From an uncultured Eubacterium sp. (lineage in GTDB: Bacteria; Bacillota; Clostridia; Peptostreptococcales; Anaerovoracaceae), in the NCBI GenBank assembly GCA_937894585.1, contig CALBGO010000014.1, positions 1 through 35,634 of the forward strand: 35,634 nt of DNA, given 5' to 3'. A program made the position numbers and the translations under genes. Position 1 is the stretch's first letter. The number at the start of each line of letters is the position of its first letter. The notes under the pieces are model-generated. The model was not told where the DNA came from and did no database searches. It saw only the letters and a list, made by a program, of their open reading frames with translations. Positions 1 to 7,503 of this stretch are shown here, one piece after another.

Positions 1-372
1 TACGCCCTACGTGGACTTGCACCACAGACTGACGGCATGCCCGTCATACGCAAAATGGAAATCTCTGATAAGATTCCCATCGATGTTACATTCACTTCCC
101 AAGAGGGAATGAAGGTCGAAATGGAAGTTCCGGAAAGTGAATTAAATGCAGTCCTCGGATTTTCTGTTACAGGAAGCCGAAAAATCGTTAATTCACAATC
201 TATAAAAGTAAAAAGTGGCTGCAAAAGAAATTTAAAAGCATATGTGAATCTTAAAGTATACAAATATCAACTATGGGAAAATGATCCTGTCAGCGATGAT
301 TACTATGGCTCAGGTAGTGTGAAAAAGCCAATCGGCGTAGTCTTTACGATGGGCGATAACATAAAGCTGTAG
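1..372 (+). CDS. Unrecognised protein, 5' end outside the window
   Basis: The frame is open from base 1 to the TAG ending at 372. The first ATG inside it (37) has no ribosome binding site, so the gene most likely starts upstream of the window. The visible 123 residues are soluble, mixed alpha/beta-like, with two alternating hydrophobic/polar stretches (about residues 20-60 and 75-100) and no transmembrane segment or catalytic motif I recognise. The gene converges on rplQ and shares a bidirectional terminator with it. I cannot assign a family. Coding status is likely because the frame is long and ends just before a strong terminator. Confidence 0.55.
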   Translation, partial: YALRGLAPQTDGMPVIRKMEISDKIPIDVTFTSQEGMKVEMEVPESELNAVLGFSVTGSRKIVNSQSIKVKSGCKRNLKAYVNLKVYKYQLWENDPVSDDYYGSGSVKKPIGVVFTMGDNIKL

Positions 373-416
373 TACAGTACAAAATATCTCGTATTTCCTA
401 AAGTCCACCGTTACAC

Positions 417-464
417 AAAAGCCCCCGAAGGCGCGGAAATCATCCGCTCTGTCGGGGGCTTTCA
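417..464. terminator. Bidirectional rho-independent terminator
   Basis: Arms AAAGCCCCCGA and TCGGGGGCTTT enclose a 23-nt loop and are flanked by A-rich and T-rich ends on the two strands. It sits between the convergent left-edge gene and rplQ. It therefore probably ends both the left-edge transcript and the 16-kb ribosomal operon. Confidence 0.85.
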
Positions 465-484
465 CAATTCTTATATTCAGCCTG

Positions 485-826
485 TTATACTAATTCTAAG
501 AACACTACTTCGGCACAGTCGCCTCTCCGAGGTCCTAATTTCAGAATTCTTGTATATCCGCCGTTTCTGTCTGCGTACTTCGGTGCAATTTCTTCGAACA
601 GCTTTGTTACAACGCTTTCGTCGTAAACATAAGCCAGCACCTGTCTTCTTGCGTGAAGATCGCCGCGCTTTGCAAGAGTGATCAGCTTTTCAGCTTCTCT
701 TCTTGCTTCTTTGGCTCTGCAGTCAGTTGTTGAGATTCTGCCTTCTCTGAACAAGTCAGTTACCAGATTTCTCAGCATAGCTTTTCTGTGAGCAGAAGAT
801 CTGCCCAGTTTTCTATATCCTGGCAT
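485..826 (-). CDS. rplQ: 50S ribosomal protein L17
   Basis: The 113-residue protein has the full L17 signature: an N-terminal MPGYRKLGRSSAHRKAMLRN block and a C-terminal LGPRRGDCAEVVFLELV. L17 is a core protein of the large subunit near the exit tunnel. AAAGGAG lies 7 nt before the ATG. It is the last gene of the alpha part of the operon but is separated from rpoA by 331 nt filled with three tandem repeats, which is exceptional for this pair. A terminator follows the stop codon by about 20 nt. Confidence 0.97.
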   Translation of the reverse strand: MPGYRKLGRSSAHRKAMLRNLVTDLFREGRISTTDCRAKEARREAEKLITLAKRGDLHARRQVLAYVYDESVVTKLFEEIAPKYADRNGGYTRILKLGPRRGDCAEVVFLELV

Positions 827-842
827 ATCAATTCTCCTTTCA

Positions 843-1127
843 TAATGGTTCTCGCCCCAATTTCTGCAGGAAATTGATGGGGAGTCCTTACGCTTTTGTG
901 CCCTGCGAATTTAATGAGCAGCTAGGCACACGTCGTGTAATGGTTCTCGCCCCAATTTCTGTAGGAAATTGATGGGGAGCCCTTACGCTTTTGTGCCCTG
1001 CGAATTTAATGAGCAGCTAAGCACATGTCGTGTAATGGTTCTCGCCCCAATTTCTGTAAGAAATTGATGGGGAGTCCTTACGCTTTTGTGCCCTGCGGAT
1101 TTAATGAGCAGCTAGGCACACGTCGTG
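843..1127. repeat. Three tandem 95-bp repeats between rpoA and rplQ
   Basis: Units at 843-937, 938-1032 and 1033-1127 are exact in length and differ at only six positions, all transitions. Each unit contains two hairpins. The first pairs CCCC and AATTTC with GAAATT and GGGG. The second pairs GTGCC and CTGC with GCAG and GGCAC. A short dyad ACACG-T-CGTGT lies at the unit joint. The unit length is not a multiple of three, so the array does not encode a repeated peptide. It fills almost the whole rpoA-rplQ gap and would be transcribed as part of the operon mRNA. The remainder of the gap (1128-1157) is plain sequence. Confidence 0.95.
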
Positions 1128-1157
1128 TAATAATGATTTGTGCTTTCTATAAGCAGA

Positions 1158-2102
1158 TTAATCGTCGCTTGGCTTCAGACCAAGTCCGAGTTCTTCTAAT
1201 TTTGCTTTGACTTCGTCGAGAGATTTCTTACCGAGGTTTCTAACCTTCATCATATCCTCTTCGGAGCGTTCGGTCAGCTCTTCAACAGTGTTGATTGCCG
1301 CTCTCTTCAGACAGTTGAAGGAACGAACGGAAAGTTCCAGTTCTTCAATTGTCATTTCCAGAGCTTTTTCTTTCTGGTCTTCTTCCTTTTCGACCATAAT
1401 TTCCATACCGTCGGTGGAGTCGTCCAGCTGGATAAAGAGATTCAGGTGTTCCTGCATAATCTTTGCTCCGATGGATACGCCTTCTTCCGGTGTAATGGAA
1501 CCGTCAGTCCAGATTTCCAGATTCAGTCTGTCGAAGTCAGTTACCTGACCTACTCTTGTATTTTCTACTGTATAGTTGACTTTTCTCACCGGAGTGTAAA
1601 TAGAGTCAACCGGAATCACTGAAATCGGTGTGCTTTCGTTCTTGTTCTGGTCAGCAGGCACATAGCCTCTGCCTCTTGCGAGGTTGATTTCCATTACAAG
1701 AGTAGCATTTTCCTCCAGAGTTGCGATGTGCAGTTCAGGATTAAAAATCTCCATCTCCGCATCGCCGATAATATCAGCCGCAGTAACCTCTTTCGGTCCA
1801 ACCGCATTGATAATCACGCGCTTGGTGCTGTCGCCGTTCAGTCTTACAGCAAGTTTCTTTAAGTTCAATATGATTTCTGTTACATCTTCCTTGACACCCG
1901 GTATCGTTGAAAACTCGTGAAGTATTCCGTCGATTTTTACAGAAGTAACGGCCGCACCCGGAAGAGAACTGAGGAGAATTCTTCTCATACAGTTACCCAG
2001 TGTGGTACCGTAGCCTCTTTCCAACGGCTCTACGACAAATTTGCCGTAAGTTCCGTCTTCATCCACAAATTTAGTTATTGTTGGTTTTTCGATCTCTATC
2101 AC
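1158..2102 (-). CDS. rpoA: DNA-directed RNA polymerase subunit alpha
   Basis: The start is the GTG at 2102, preceded by GGAGGAGG 7 nt upstream. It gives MIEIEKPTIT, matching the usual Firmicute N-terminus; a longer TTG-started frame exists but lacks this fit. The 314 residues carry the dimerising and assembly N-terminal domain (about 1-230, with the LERGYGTTLGNCMRRILLSS block) and, after an acidic linker, the C-terminal DNA-binding domain (about 250-310, with RNLGKKSLDEVKAKLEELGL). The protein assembles with beta and beta' as core RNA polymerase. The gene sits between rpsD and rplQ as usual, but both flanking gaps are unusually long and structured. Confidence 0.97.
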   Translation of the reverse strand: MIEIEKPTITKFVDEDGTYGKFVVEPLERGYGTTLGNCMRRILLSSLPGAAVTSVKIDGILHEFSTIPGVKEDVTEIILNLKKLAVRLNGDSTKRVIINAVGPKEVTAADIIGDAEMEIFNPELHIATLEENATLVMEINLARGRGYVPADQNKNESTPISVIPVDSIYTPVRKVNYTVENTRVGQVTDFDRLNLEIWTDGSITPEEGVSIGAKIMQEHLNLFIQLDDSTDGMEIMVEKEEDQKEKALEMTIEELELSVRSFNCLKRAAINTVEELTERSEEDMMKVRNLGKKSLDEVKAKLEELGLGLKPSDD

Positions 2103-2183
2103 TAAAAACCCTCCTCCTTCTAACAAGTTTTACAAAACTTATATCATTGCGGGGTTAAACTTGTCACACCCCCGCAACAAGGT

Positions 2184-2250
2184 TCTGTCAAGTAATCGAG
2201 AGGGGGAAAAAGCAGCAAAAGCTGTGCGGCTTCTGCCCGCCTCTGACAGA
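2184..2250 (-). promoter_or_regulatory. Structured RNA candidate between rpsD and rpoA
   Basis: Starting 3 nt after the rpsD stop, TCTGTCA pairs with TGACAGA about 60 nt later, with GAGG/CCTC inside. On the operon strand a small CAGC-TTTT-GCTG hairpin is followed at once by CTTTTT, which looks like a weak intrinsic terminator. A further stem (TGCGGGG/CCCCGCA) and AAGTTTT/AAAACTT lie between here and the rpoA start. This may be an attenuator lowering rpoA readthrough or a site for r-protein feedback. The function is an inference. Confidence 0.45.
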
Positions 2251-2253
2251 TTC

Positions 2254-2874
2254 TTATTTGGAGTACAATTCGACGATTAAGTGTTCTGCTACCGGAGTAT
2301 CGATATCCTCTCTTGTAGGCATTGCTAAAACTTTACCTTCTAATTTTTCAACATCAACTGACATCCATGCAGGAACTGTAATTGACATTTCCTTAATTTC
2401 CTTGAACTTAGGAGAGCTTGCGCTCTTTTCCTTTACCTTAACTACATCGCCGGCTTTCAGTTCCAGTGCCGGAGCAGTAGCCTTCTTGCCGTTTACAGTG
2501 AAGTGACCGTGCACAACCAGCTGTCTTGCTTCTTTTCTGGAAGAAGCAAAGCCCAGTCTGTAAACAACATTATCTAATCTTGTTTCTAACATGATCAGCA
2601 GGTTTTCACCGGTTTTACCCTGTTTTCTTGCAGCTTTTTCGAATAAGTTTCTGAACTGCTTTTCCTGCATTCCGTAGAATCTCTTAGCCTTCTGCTTTTC
2701 TCTCAGCTGCAGACCGTACTCGGAAGTCTTCTTTCTTGCCTGACCGTGCTGTCCGGGAGCGTAATTTCTCTTTTCAATCGCGCACTTGCTGCTGTAGCAT
2801 CTTTCACCCTTTAAGAAAAGTTTCTGACCTTCTCTTCTGCATAATCTGCAGTTAGCGTCTGTATATCTTGCCAT
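2254..2874 (-). CDS. rpsD: 30S ribosomal protein S4
   Basis: The 206 residues start with an N-terminal zinc-finger-like cluster (C9, C12, C26, C31), the C+ form. The S4 RNA-binding domain follows around residues 95-160 (LETRLDNVVYRLGFASSRKEARQLVVHGHFTVNG). S4 nucleates assembly of the 16S 5' domain and in many bacteria represses its own operon. GGGAGGAG precedes the ATG. It sits between rpsK and rpoA. The 151-nt gap after it, before rpoA, is structured. Confidence 0.97.
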   Translation of the reverse strand: MARYTDANCRLCRREGQKLFLKGERCYSSKCAIEKRNYAPGQHGQARKKTSEYGLQLREKQKAKRFYGMQEKQFRNLFEKAARKQGKTGENLLIMLETRLDNVVYRLGFASSRKEARQLVVHGHFTVNGKKATAPALELKAGDVVKVKEKSASSPKFKEIKEMSITVPAWMSVDVEKLEGKVLAMPTREDIDTPVAEHLIVELYSK

Positions 2875-2896
2875 CTTGTGTTACTCCTCCCTTCAA

Positions 2897-3295
2897 TTAG
2901 ACTCTTCTTCTCTTCGGCGGTCTGCATCCGTTGTGCGGAATCGGTGTGATGTCTTTAATCATAGTGATTTCAAGACCTGCAGCCTGAAGAGCTCTGATCG
3001 CTGCTTCTCTGCCGGAACCAGGACCCTTTACATAAACTTCTACTGTCTTTAATCCGTGTTCAATTGCGCCTTTGCTTGCTTCTTCAGCAGCCATCTGAGC
3101 CGCAAACGGTGTGGATTTCTTGGAACCCTTGAAACCCAGGGAACCTGCGCTGGACCATGAAAGTGCGTTTCCGTCCATATCTGTAAGAGTAACTAAAGTA
3201 TTGTTAAAGGTGGATTGGATATGTGCCTGGCCTTTTTCAATGTTCTTGCGTTCTCTTTTCTTTTTTCTAACTGTTTTCTTTACAGTCTTAGCCAT
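2897..3295 (-). CDS. rpsK: 30S ribosomal protein S11
   Basis: The 132-residue protein has a lysine/arginine-rich N-terminus and the diagnostic C-terminal half (VKGPGSGREAAIRALQAAG, then ITPIPHNGCRPPKRRRV). S11 lines the mRNA exit region of the small-subunit platform with S18. It is tightly packed between rpsM (17 nt upstream) and rpsD (22 nt downstream) in the alpha part of the operon. Confidence 0.97.
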   Translation of the reverse strand: MAKTVKKTVRKKKRERKNIEKGQAHIQSTFNNTLVTLTDMDGNALSWSSAGSLGFKGSKKSTPFAAQMAAEEASKGAIEHGLKTVEVYVKGPGSGREAAIRALQAAGLEITMIKDITPIPHNGCRPPKRRRV

Positions 3296-3312
3296 TGTTT
3301 CCTACCTCCTTC

Positions 3313-3681
3313 TTATTTCTTCTTTCTGCCTACAGTCTTTTTAGGACCTTTGCGAGTTCTGGCGTTTGTCTTAGTCTTCTGTCCTCTTACAGGAAGACCT
3401 CTTCTATGTCTGATTCCTCTGTAGGAACCGATTTCCATCAGTCTCTTGATGTTCAGAGAAACTTCTCTTCTTAAGTCACCTTCTACAAGGTATTCTTCGT
3501 CGATGATCTTTCTGATTTTACCAGCTTCATCTTCTGTCAGATCTTTTACTCTGGTGTCAGGGTTTACGCCTGCTTTTTCCAGAATTACATTTGCGGTCTG
3601 TCTTCCGATACCGTAAATGTAAGTTAAACCAATTTCTACTCTTTTTTCTCTTGGTAAGTCGACACCGGCTATACGAGCCAT
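3313..3681 (-). CDS. rpsM: 30S ribosomal protein S13
   Basis: The 122 residues open with MARIAGVDLPREKRVEIGLTYIYGIG, contain the helix-two-turn-helix region, and end in the very basic tail (RTRKGPKKTVGRKKK) that reaches towards the decoding site. S13 forms bridges from the small-subunit head to L5. It is separated from the upstream rpmJ by 123 nt that contain a long hairpin, and from rpsK by 17 nt. Confidence 0.97.
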   Translation of the reverse strand: MARIAGVDLPREKRVEIGLTYIYGIGRQTANVILEKAGVNPDTRVKDLTEDEAGKIRKIIDEEYLVEGDLRREVSLNIKRLMEIGSYRGIRHRRGLPVRGQKTKTNARTRKGPKKTVGRKKK

Positions 3682-3749
3682 AGTTTCCTCCTTCTCCTAT
3701 CTTCCGTCACTTTCCGGGAGTGATATAGACAGGGGTTCTAAATAACAAT

Positions 3750-3793
3750 AAATTTTAACATCCGGCGATCCCGGTCTGCACCGGACAAAATTT
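3750..3793 (-). other. Hairpin in the rpmJ-rpsM gap
   Basis: AAATTTT and TCCGG pair with CCGGA and AAAATTT across a 15-nt loop. A smaller hairpin TCACT/AGTGA lies at 3710-3726. The gap is 123 nt, far longer than most junctions of this operon. No promoter is evident, so the structure is more likely to act in mRNA processing, stability or regulation than in initiation. Confidence 0.5.
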
Positions 3794-3804
3794 CAAACTG
3801 ATTC

Positions 3805-3918
3805 TTAACCTTGTCTCTGCTTGTGCTTCGGATTTTCACAGATAACCATTACTCGTCCGTTTCTTTTGATAACTTTGCACTTTTCACAGATAGGTTTTAC
3901 GGAAGCTCTAACTTTCAT
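3805..3918 (-). CDS. rpmJ: 50S ribosomal protein L36, zinc type
   Basis: The 37-residue protein begins MKVRASVKPICEKCKVIKRN and keeps the zinc ligands C11, C14, C27 and H32. The ATG at 3918 has GGAGGAGG 7 nt upstream. The same frame is open further upstream into the intergenic repeat, but that extension does not match L36. L36 stabilises the 23S rRNA of the large subunit. It sits between infA and rpsM as usual, but both gaps are enlarged. Confidence 0.96.
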   Translation of the reverse strand: MKVRASVKPICEKCKVIKRNGRVMVICENPKHKQRQG

Positions 3919-3949
3919 TTCTGTTCCTCCTCCATATCTATGTGGTTTA

Positions 3950-4098
3950 AATTCCCGGGCGCAGCCGAGGGAATTATATCGAGCCAACCTTACGGCAACG
4001 CCGTAGATAAACTATCTTGTCTATAATTCCCGAGCATCGCCGAGGGAATTATATAGAATCTTCCTTGCGGCAACGCCGCCGGGCTGAAAGCCCATAAA
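3950..4098. repeat. Two diverged 75-bp direct repeats between infA and rpmJ
   Basis: Copies begin at 3950 and 4025 with AATTCCCG and share about 45 of the first 57 bases. Each has one hairpin AATTCCC/GGGAATT with a 12-nt loop and a second hairpin with an AAC loop. The second stem is TACGGC/GCCGTA in the first copy and GCGGC/GCCGC in the second, so an A-T pair has been replaced by a G-C pair. The second copy is followed by an extra GGGCT/AGCCC stem. The region is non-coding and would be in the operon mRNA. Confidence 0.85.
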
Positions 4099-4110
4099 AT
4101 CAAAGATTCT

Positions 4111-4329
4111 CTATTTATCTCTCCATATAATTCTGCCGCGGGTCAGATCATAAGGGGAAAGCTCCACCTTCACCTTGTCGCCCGGCAGAATTCTTATATA
4201 GTTCATTCTGATTTTTCCTGAAATGTGTGCAAGCACTTCAAAACCGTTTTCAAGTTTCACCTTGAACATTGCGTTCGGCTGAGCATCCACAACGGTTCCC
4301 ATTGCTTCGATGACATCTTTCTTCGCCAT
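4111..4329 (-). CDS. infA: Translation initiation factor IF-1
   Basis: The 72-residue protein is a single OB fold (MAKKDVIEAMGTVVDAQPNAMF through ISGKIRMNYIRILPGDKVKVELSPYDLTRGRI). IF-1 occupies the A site of the 30S subunit during initiation. The gene follows map by 21 nt, and its start is preceded by AGAGAGGT. It precedes the duplicated 75-bp elements. Confidence 0.97.
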   Translation of the reverse strand: MAKKDVIEAMGTVVDAQPNAMFKVKLENGFEVLAHISGKIRMNYIRILPGDKVKVELSPYDLTRGRIIWRDK

Positions 4330-4350
4330 TTGCGTATATACCTCTCTTTA

Positions 4351-5097
4351 CTATAAGGTAAGCAGTTCAGGCTCACCATCATTGATTACAACAGTATTTT
4401 CATAATGCGCTGCCAGTTTGCCGTCGGCAGTAACAACTGTCCAGTCGTTGAGCAGCGTTTCCACCTCGTAGGTTCCCTGACAGATCATCGGCTCGATGGC
4501 AAACACCATACCTGCGACCAGCCGCGGACCCTTGCCCGGTTTTCCGTAGTTTGGAATCTGCGGATCTTCGTGCATCTCACGGCCCACACCGTGACCGACA
4601 AAGTCACGGATGACCGAGAAGCCCGCACCTTCTGCATGAGCCTGTATCGCGTGAGAAATATCTGACAGCCTGTAACCGACTCTCGCAAATTCCATCCCGG
4701 CGAAAAAGCTTTCCCGAGTCACATCAATCAGTCGCTGTGCCTCAGCATCGACTTTTCCCACCGCATAAGTTCTGGCAGCATCGCTGACATACCCTTTGTA
4801 AGTGGAGCCCACATCTACGCTGACGATATCGCCTTCATGAATCATACGCTTCTTGTCGGGAATGCCGTGAACCACCTCTTCGTTGATGGACACACAGGCA
4901 CTGCCCGGAAAACCGCCGTACCCTTTGAATGTGGGGATCATCTTATGTTTCCGAATCGTATCTTCCACATAACGATCCACATCCATAGTGGAGATTCCCG
5001 GTTTGATAAAGTCAGCCAGGGTATTTAAGATATACCCTGTAACTTTACCGGATTCCCGCATCAGATCAATTTCCTGTTTGGATTTGATGATGATCAT
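4351..5097 (-). CDS. map: Methionine aminopeptidase type I
   Basis: The 248-residue enzyme removes the initiator methionine from nascent proteins. The five metal ligands are visible: the two aspartates in SVDVGSTYKGYVSDAART, the histidine in VGHGVG, the glutamate in FAIEPM and the last glutamate in HYENTVVI. The ATG at 5097 lies 1 nt after the adk stop and has AGGTGA 5 nt upstream. A GTG at 5106 inside adk is a less likely start. Near-contact with adk suggests translational coupling. Confidence 0.96.
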   Translation of the reverse strand: MIIIKSKQEIDLMRESGKVTGYILNTLADFIKPGISTMDVDRYVEDTIRKHKMIPTFKGYGGFPGSACVSINEEVVHGIPDKKRMIHEGDIVSVDVGSTYKGYVSDAARTYAVGKVDAEAQRLIDVTRESFFAGMEFARVGYRLSDISHAIQAHAEGAGFSVIRDFVGHGVGREMHEDPQIPNYGKPGKGPRLVAGMVFAIEPMICQGTYEVETLLNDWTVVTADGKLAAHYENTVVINDGEPELLTL

Positions 5098-5098
5098 A

Positions 5099-5746
5099 CT
5101 ATTCACCTATAGATTCTGCAATCTGCGCAAATACTGTGTCAAGCGGAAGCGCACCGTCAATGACTGCGATATTTCCCGCTTCTGTATAATAATCTACAAG
5201 AGGCTTTGTCTGTTCGTTGTAAACTGCGATTCTGTTTTCCACAGTTTCTACAGTGTCATCAGCTCTCTGGAACAGCTCGCCGCCGCAGAAATCACAAATG
5301 CCTTCTTTTTTAGGAGGAACATTTACAATATGGAAGGATGCGCCGCAGGATTTGCAGACTCTTCTTCCTGTTAATCTTGTAATCAGTTCTTCCTTTTCAA
5401 CTTCGATATCGATGACCTTATCAAGCTGCTGGCCGTGAGCCTTAAGAAACTCATCCAGCTTTTCTGCCTGATAAACAGTTCTCGGAAAACCGTCCAGAAG
5501 GAAACCGTTTTTGCAGTCGTCTGCCAGGAGTCTGTCGGTTGCCAGATCGATTACCAGATCATCGGGAACCAATTCGCCTCTGTCCATATACGACTTAGCT
5601 TTCTTTCCCAGTTCAGTGCCGTTCTTAATGTTTTCTCTGAAGATATCACCTGTTGAAATATGCGGAATATTATATTTCTCCACGATTTTTACTGCCTGTG
5701 TACCCTTACCGGCTCCCGGAGGGCCTAACAAAACTGTTCTAAGCAT
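5099..5746 (-). CDS. adk: Adenylate kinase
   Basis: The 215-residue enzyme interconverts ATP, ADP and AMP. It has the P-loop GPPGAGKGT at residues 8-16, the NMP-binding region (ISTGDIFRENIKNGTELG) and a long LID with a structural zinc site (C-K-S-C and C-D-F-C), the Gram-positive type. The DGFPRT motif is intact. It is located between secY and map as in other Firmicutes, with AGGAG 8 nt before the ATG. Confidence 0.97.
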   Translation of the reverse strand: MLRTVLLGPPGAGKGTQAVKIVEKYNIPHISTGDIFRENIKNGTELGKKAKSYMDRGELVPDDLVIDLATDRLLADDCKNGFLLDGFPRTVYQAEKLDEFLKAHGQQLDKVIDIEVEKEELITRLTGRRVCKSCGASFHIVNVPPKKEGICDFCGGELFQRADDTVETVENRIAVYNEQTKPLVDYYTEAGNIAVIDGALPLDTVFAQIAESIGE

Positions 5747-5760
5747 TTGCTCATCTCCTC

Positions 5761-7041
5761 TTATTTCAAAAATCCCTGATAGTTTCTCATAACCATCTGA
5801 TTTTCAAGTTGTTTCATAGTGTCAAGTGCAACACCTACCGCAATCAGCAGAGAAGTTCCGCCGAAGTGGATGTTCATACCTGTCAGCTGGCTGACAATGG
5901 TAGGCAGAGTTGCAATTACTGCCAGGAAAATAGCTCCTACAAAGGAAATTCTGGACATTACTTTGCTCAGATATTCCACAGTAGCTTTACCCGGTCTGAT
6001 TCCCGGAATAAAGCCGCCGTTTGCCTTCATATTCTGCGCTACTTCCATCGGATTGAAAGTAACTGCAGTATAGAAGTAGTTAAAGAATATAATCAGCAGT
6101 ACATTGAATACCGCATATACCCATACACCCGGATTTCCTGCCGGAGACAGCCATTTTGTCACAAATTCCGTGAACGCTGTGCCCGGGAAGAAATAGGTAA
6201 TTGTCAGCGGGAACTGCAGAATGGACAGTGCAAAGATTACAGGAATTACGCCTGCCTGGTTTACCTTGAGAGGAATATGTGTAGACTGACCGCCGTACAT
6301 CTTTCTTCCCACTACTCTCTTTGCATACTGCACCGGAATTCTTCTGGTGCCCTGCTGTACTTCGATGATGCCCAGGATTACAACAACAGCGAAGATCAGG
6401 AACAGCAGCAGTGTAACGATGGAAAGCTTACCGTCACTGTACTGTGTCCACATGCTGCGGATTCCGGTCGGAATTCTTGCAACAATGCCGCCGAAGATAA
6501 TCAGGGAGATACCGTTTCCGATACCTTTATCGTTAATCTGTTCACCAAGCCACATCAGGAATGCGGTACCTGCTGTCAGCACCAGAATGATTACTGCAAA
6601 AGAAAACCATGTCTGGTCGATTACTGCCTGTCTGAACAGACCGATGGTCAGGCCGAAAGCCTGCACCAGAGCGAGTACGATGGTCAGATAACGAGTAATC
6701 TGAGCCATCTTTTTTCTTCCTTCCTGTCCCTCTTTTGCCAGTCTTTCAAAATAAGGGAAAGCCATGGTCAAAAGCTGGATAATGATGGAAGCTGTAATAT
6801 ATGGTGTAATACTTAAAGCAAAAATGGTGAACTGGCTGAAAGAACCGCCGGAAAACAGGTCGAATAAATCGAACAATCCGGTTTCACCTGTAAACACCTG
6901 CGCCAGAGCAGAACGGTTGATTCCCGGAACAGGAATGTTGGAACCGATTCTGAAAACCACCAGCATCAGCAGGGTGAAAATCATTTTGCTTCTTATTTCA
7001 GCGACTTTAAAGGCGTGTGAAATAGTTTTAAGCATCTCCAT
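5761..7041 (-). CDS. secY: Protein translocase subunit SecY
   Basis: The 426-residue channel protein shows the ten hydrophobic segments of SecY and the family markers MLWLGEQINDKGIGNGISLIIF (around residues 160-185), the plug-proximal N-terminal region SNIPVPG and the C-terminal NYQGFLK. It forms the SecYEG pore for Sec-dependent export. The ATG at 7041 has GAGGTGA 6 nt upstream; a second ATG at 7035 is further from it. It begins 1 nt after the rplO stop, so the two genes are probably translationally coupled. Confidence 0.97.
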   Translation of the reverse strand: MEMLKTISHAFKVAEIRSKMIFTLLMLVVFRIGSNIPVPGINRSALAQVFTGETGLFDLFDLFSGGSFSQFTIFALSITPYITASIIIQLLTMAFPYFERLAKEGQEGRKKMAQITRYLTIVLALVQAFGLTIGLFRQAVIDQTWFSFAVIILVLTAGTAFLMWLGEQINDKGIGNGISLIIFGGIVARIPTGIRSMWTQYSDGKLSIVTLLLFLIFAVVVILGIIEVQQGTRRIPVQYAKRVVGRKMYGGQSTHIPLKVNQAGVIPVIFALSILQFPLTITYFFPGTAFTEFVTKWLSPAGNPGVWVYAVFNVLLIIFFNYFYTAVTFNPMEVAQNMKANGGFIPGIRPGKATVEYLSKVMSRISFVGAIFLAVIATLPTIVSQLTGMNIHFGGTSLLIAVGVALDTMKQLENQMVMRNYQGFLK

Positions 7042-7042
7042 T

Positions 7043-7483
7043 TTAAATCACCTCTGCCTTTCCTCCGGCCGCTTCAATTTTTTCGATTGCAGACTTGGTG
7101 AATTTGTGAGCTTTCACAGTGATGGCATTGTTCAGAGTTCCGTTTCCGAGAACCTTGATGCCGTCCTTAACCTGCTTTACCATTCCTGCTTCTTCCAGTA
7201 AAGCCGGTGTAACTTCTGTGCCTGCTTCAAACTTATTCAGCTGTTCTACATTTACAATTGTATATTCAGTACCGAAGATGTTGTTGAATCCTCTCTTCGG
7301 CAGTCTTCTGTAAAGTGGCATCTGGCCGCCTTCGAAGCCCAGTCTGACTCCGCCGCCGCTTCTGGATTTCTGGCCGTTCATACCTCTGCCGCCGGTTTTA
7401 CCCTGGCCGGTAGCAGTACCACGACCTCTTCTCTTGCGGTTTTTTGTGGAACCTTCTGCCGCTCTTAATTCATGCAGTTTCAT
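7043..7483 (-). CDS. rplO: 50S ribosomal protein L15
   Basis: The 146 residues begin MKLHELRAAEGSTKNRKRRGRG and carry the glycine-rich, basic N-terminal extension (GTATGQGKTGGRGMNGQKSRSGGG) that threads into 23S rRNA, followed by the globular L15/L18e fold. The ATG at 7483 is preferred over an upstream GTG because GGAGGTG lies 9 nt before it. It follows rpmD by 20 nt and touches secY. Confidence 0.96.
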   Translation of the reverse strand: MKLHELRAAEGSTKNRKRRGRGTATGQGKTGGRGMNGQKSRSGGGVRLGFEGGQMPLYRRLPKRGFNNIFGTEYTIVNVEQLNKFEAGTEVTPALLEEAGMVKQVKDGIKVLGNGTLNNAITVKAHKFTKSAIEKIEAAGGKAEVI

Positions 7484-7503
7484 TATACCTTGCACCTCCT
7501 ATC

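Noticed and set aside
843..1127. Tandem array considered as a CRISPR
   Set aside because: The units are contiguous 95-bp copies with no unique spacers between short repeats, and no cas genes are present.
1025..1210. Open frame on the + strand through the third repeat
   Set aside because: It lies in the non-coding repeat array, lacks a ribosome binding site and runs antisense into rpoA.
3919..3987. 23-codon extension of rpmJ
   Set aside because: L36 is about 37 residues, and the extension is translated from the intergenic repeat while a strong binding site marks the inner ATG.
5809..6816. 335-codon frame opposite secY
   Set aside because: It is fully antisense to a certain gene, rich in Cys, His, Asn and Ser, and has no ribosome binding site; a shadow of secY codon use.
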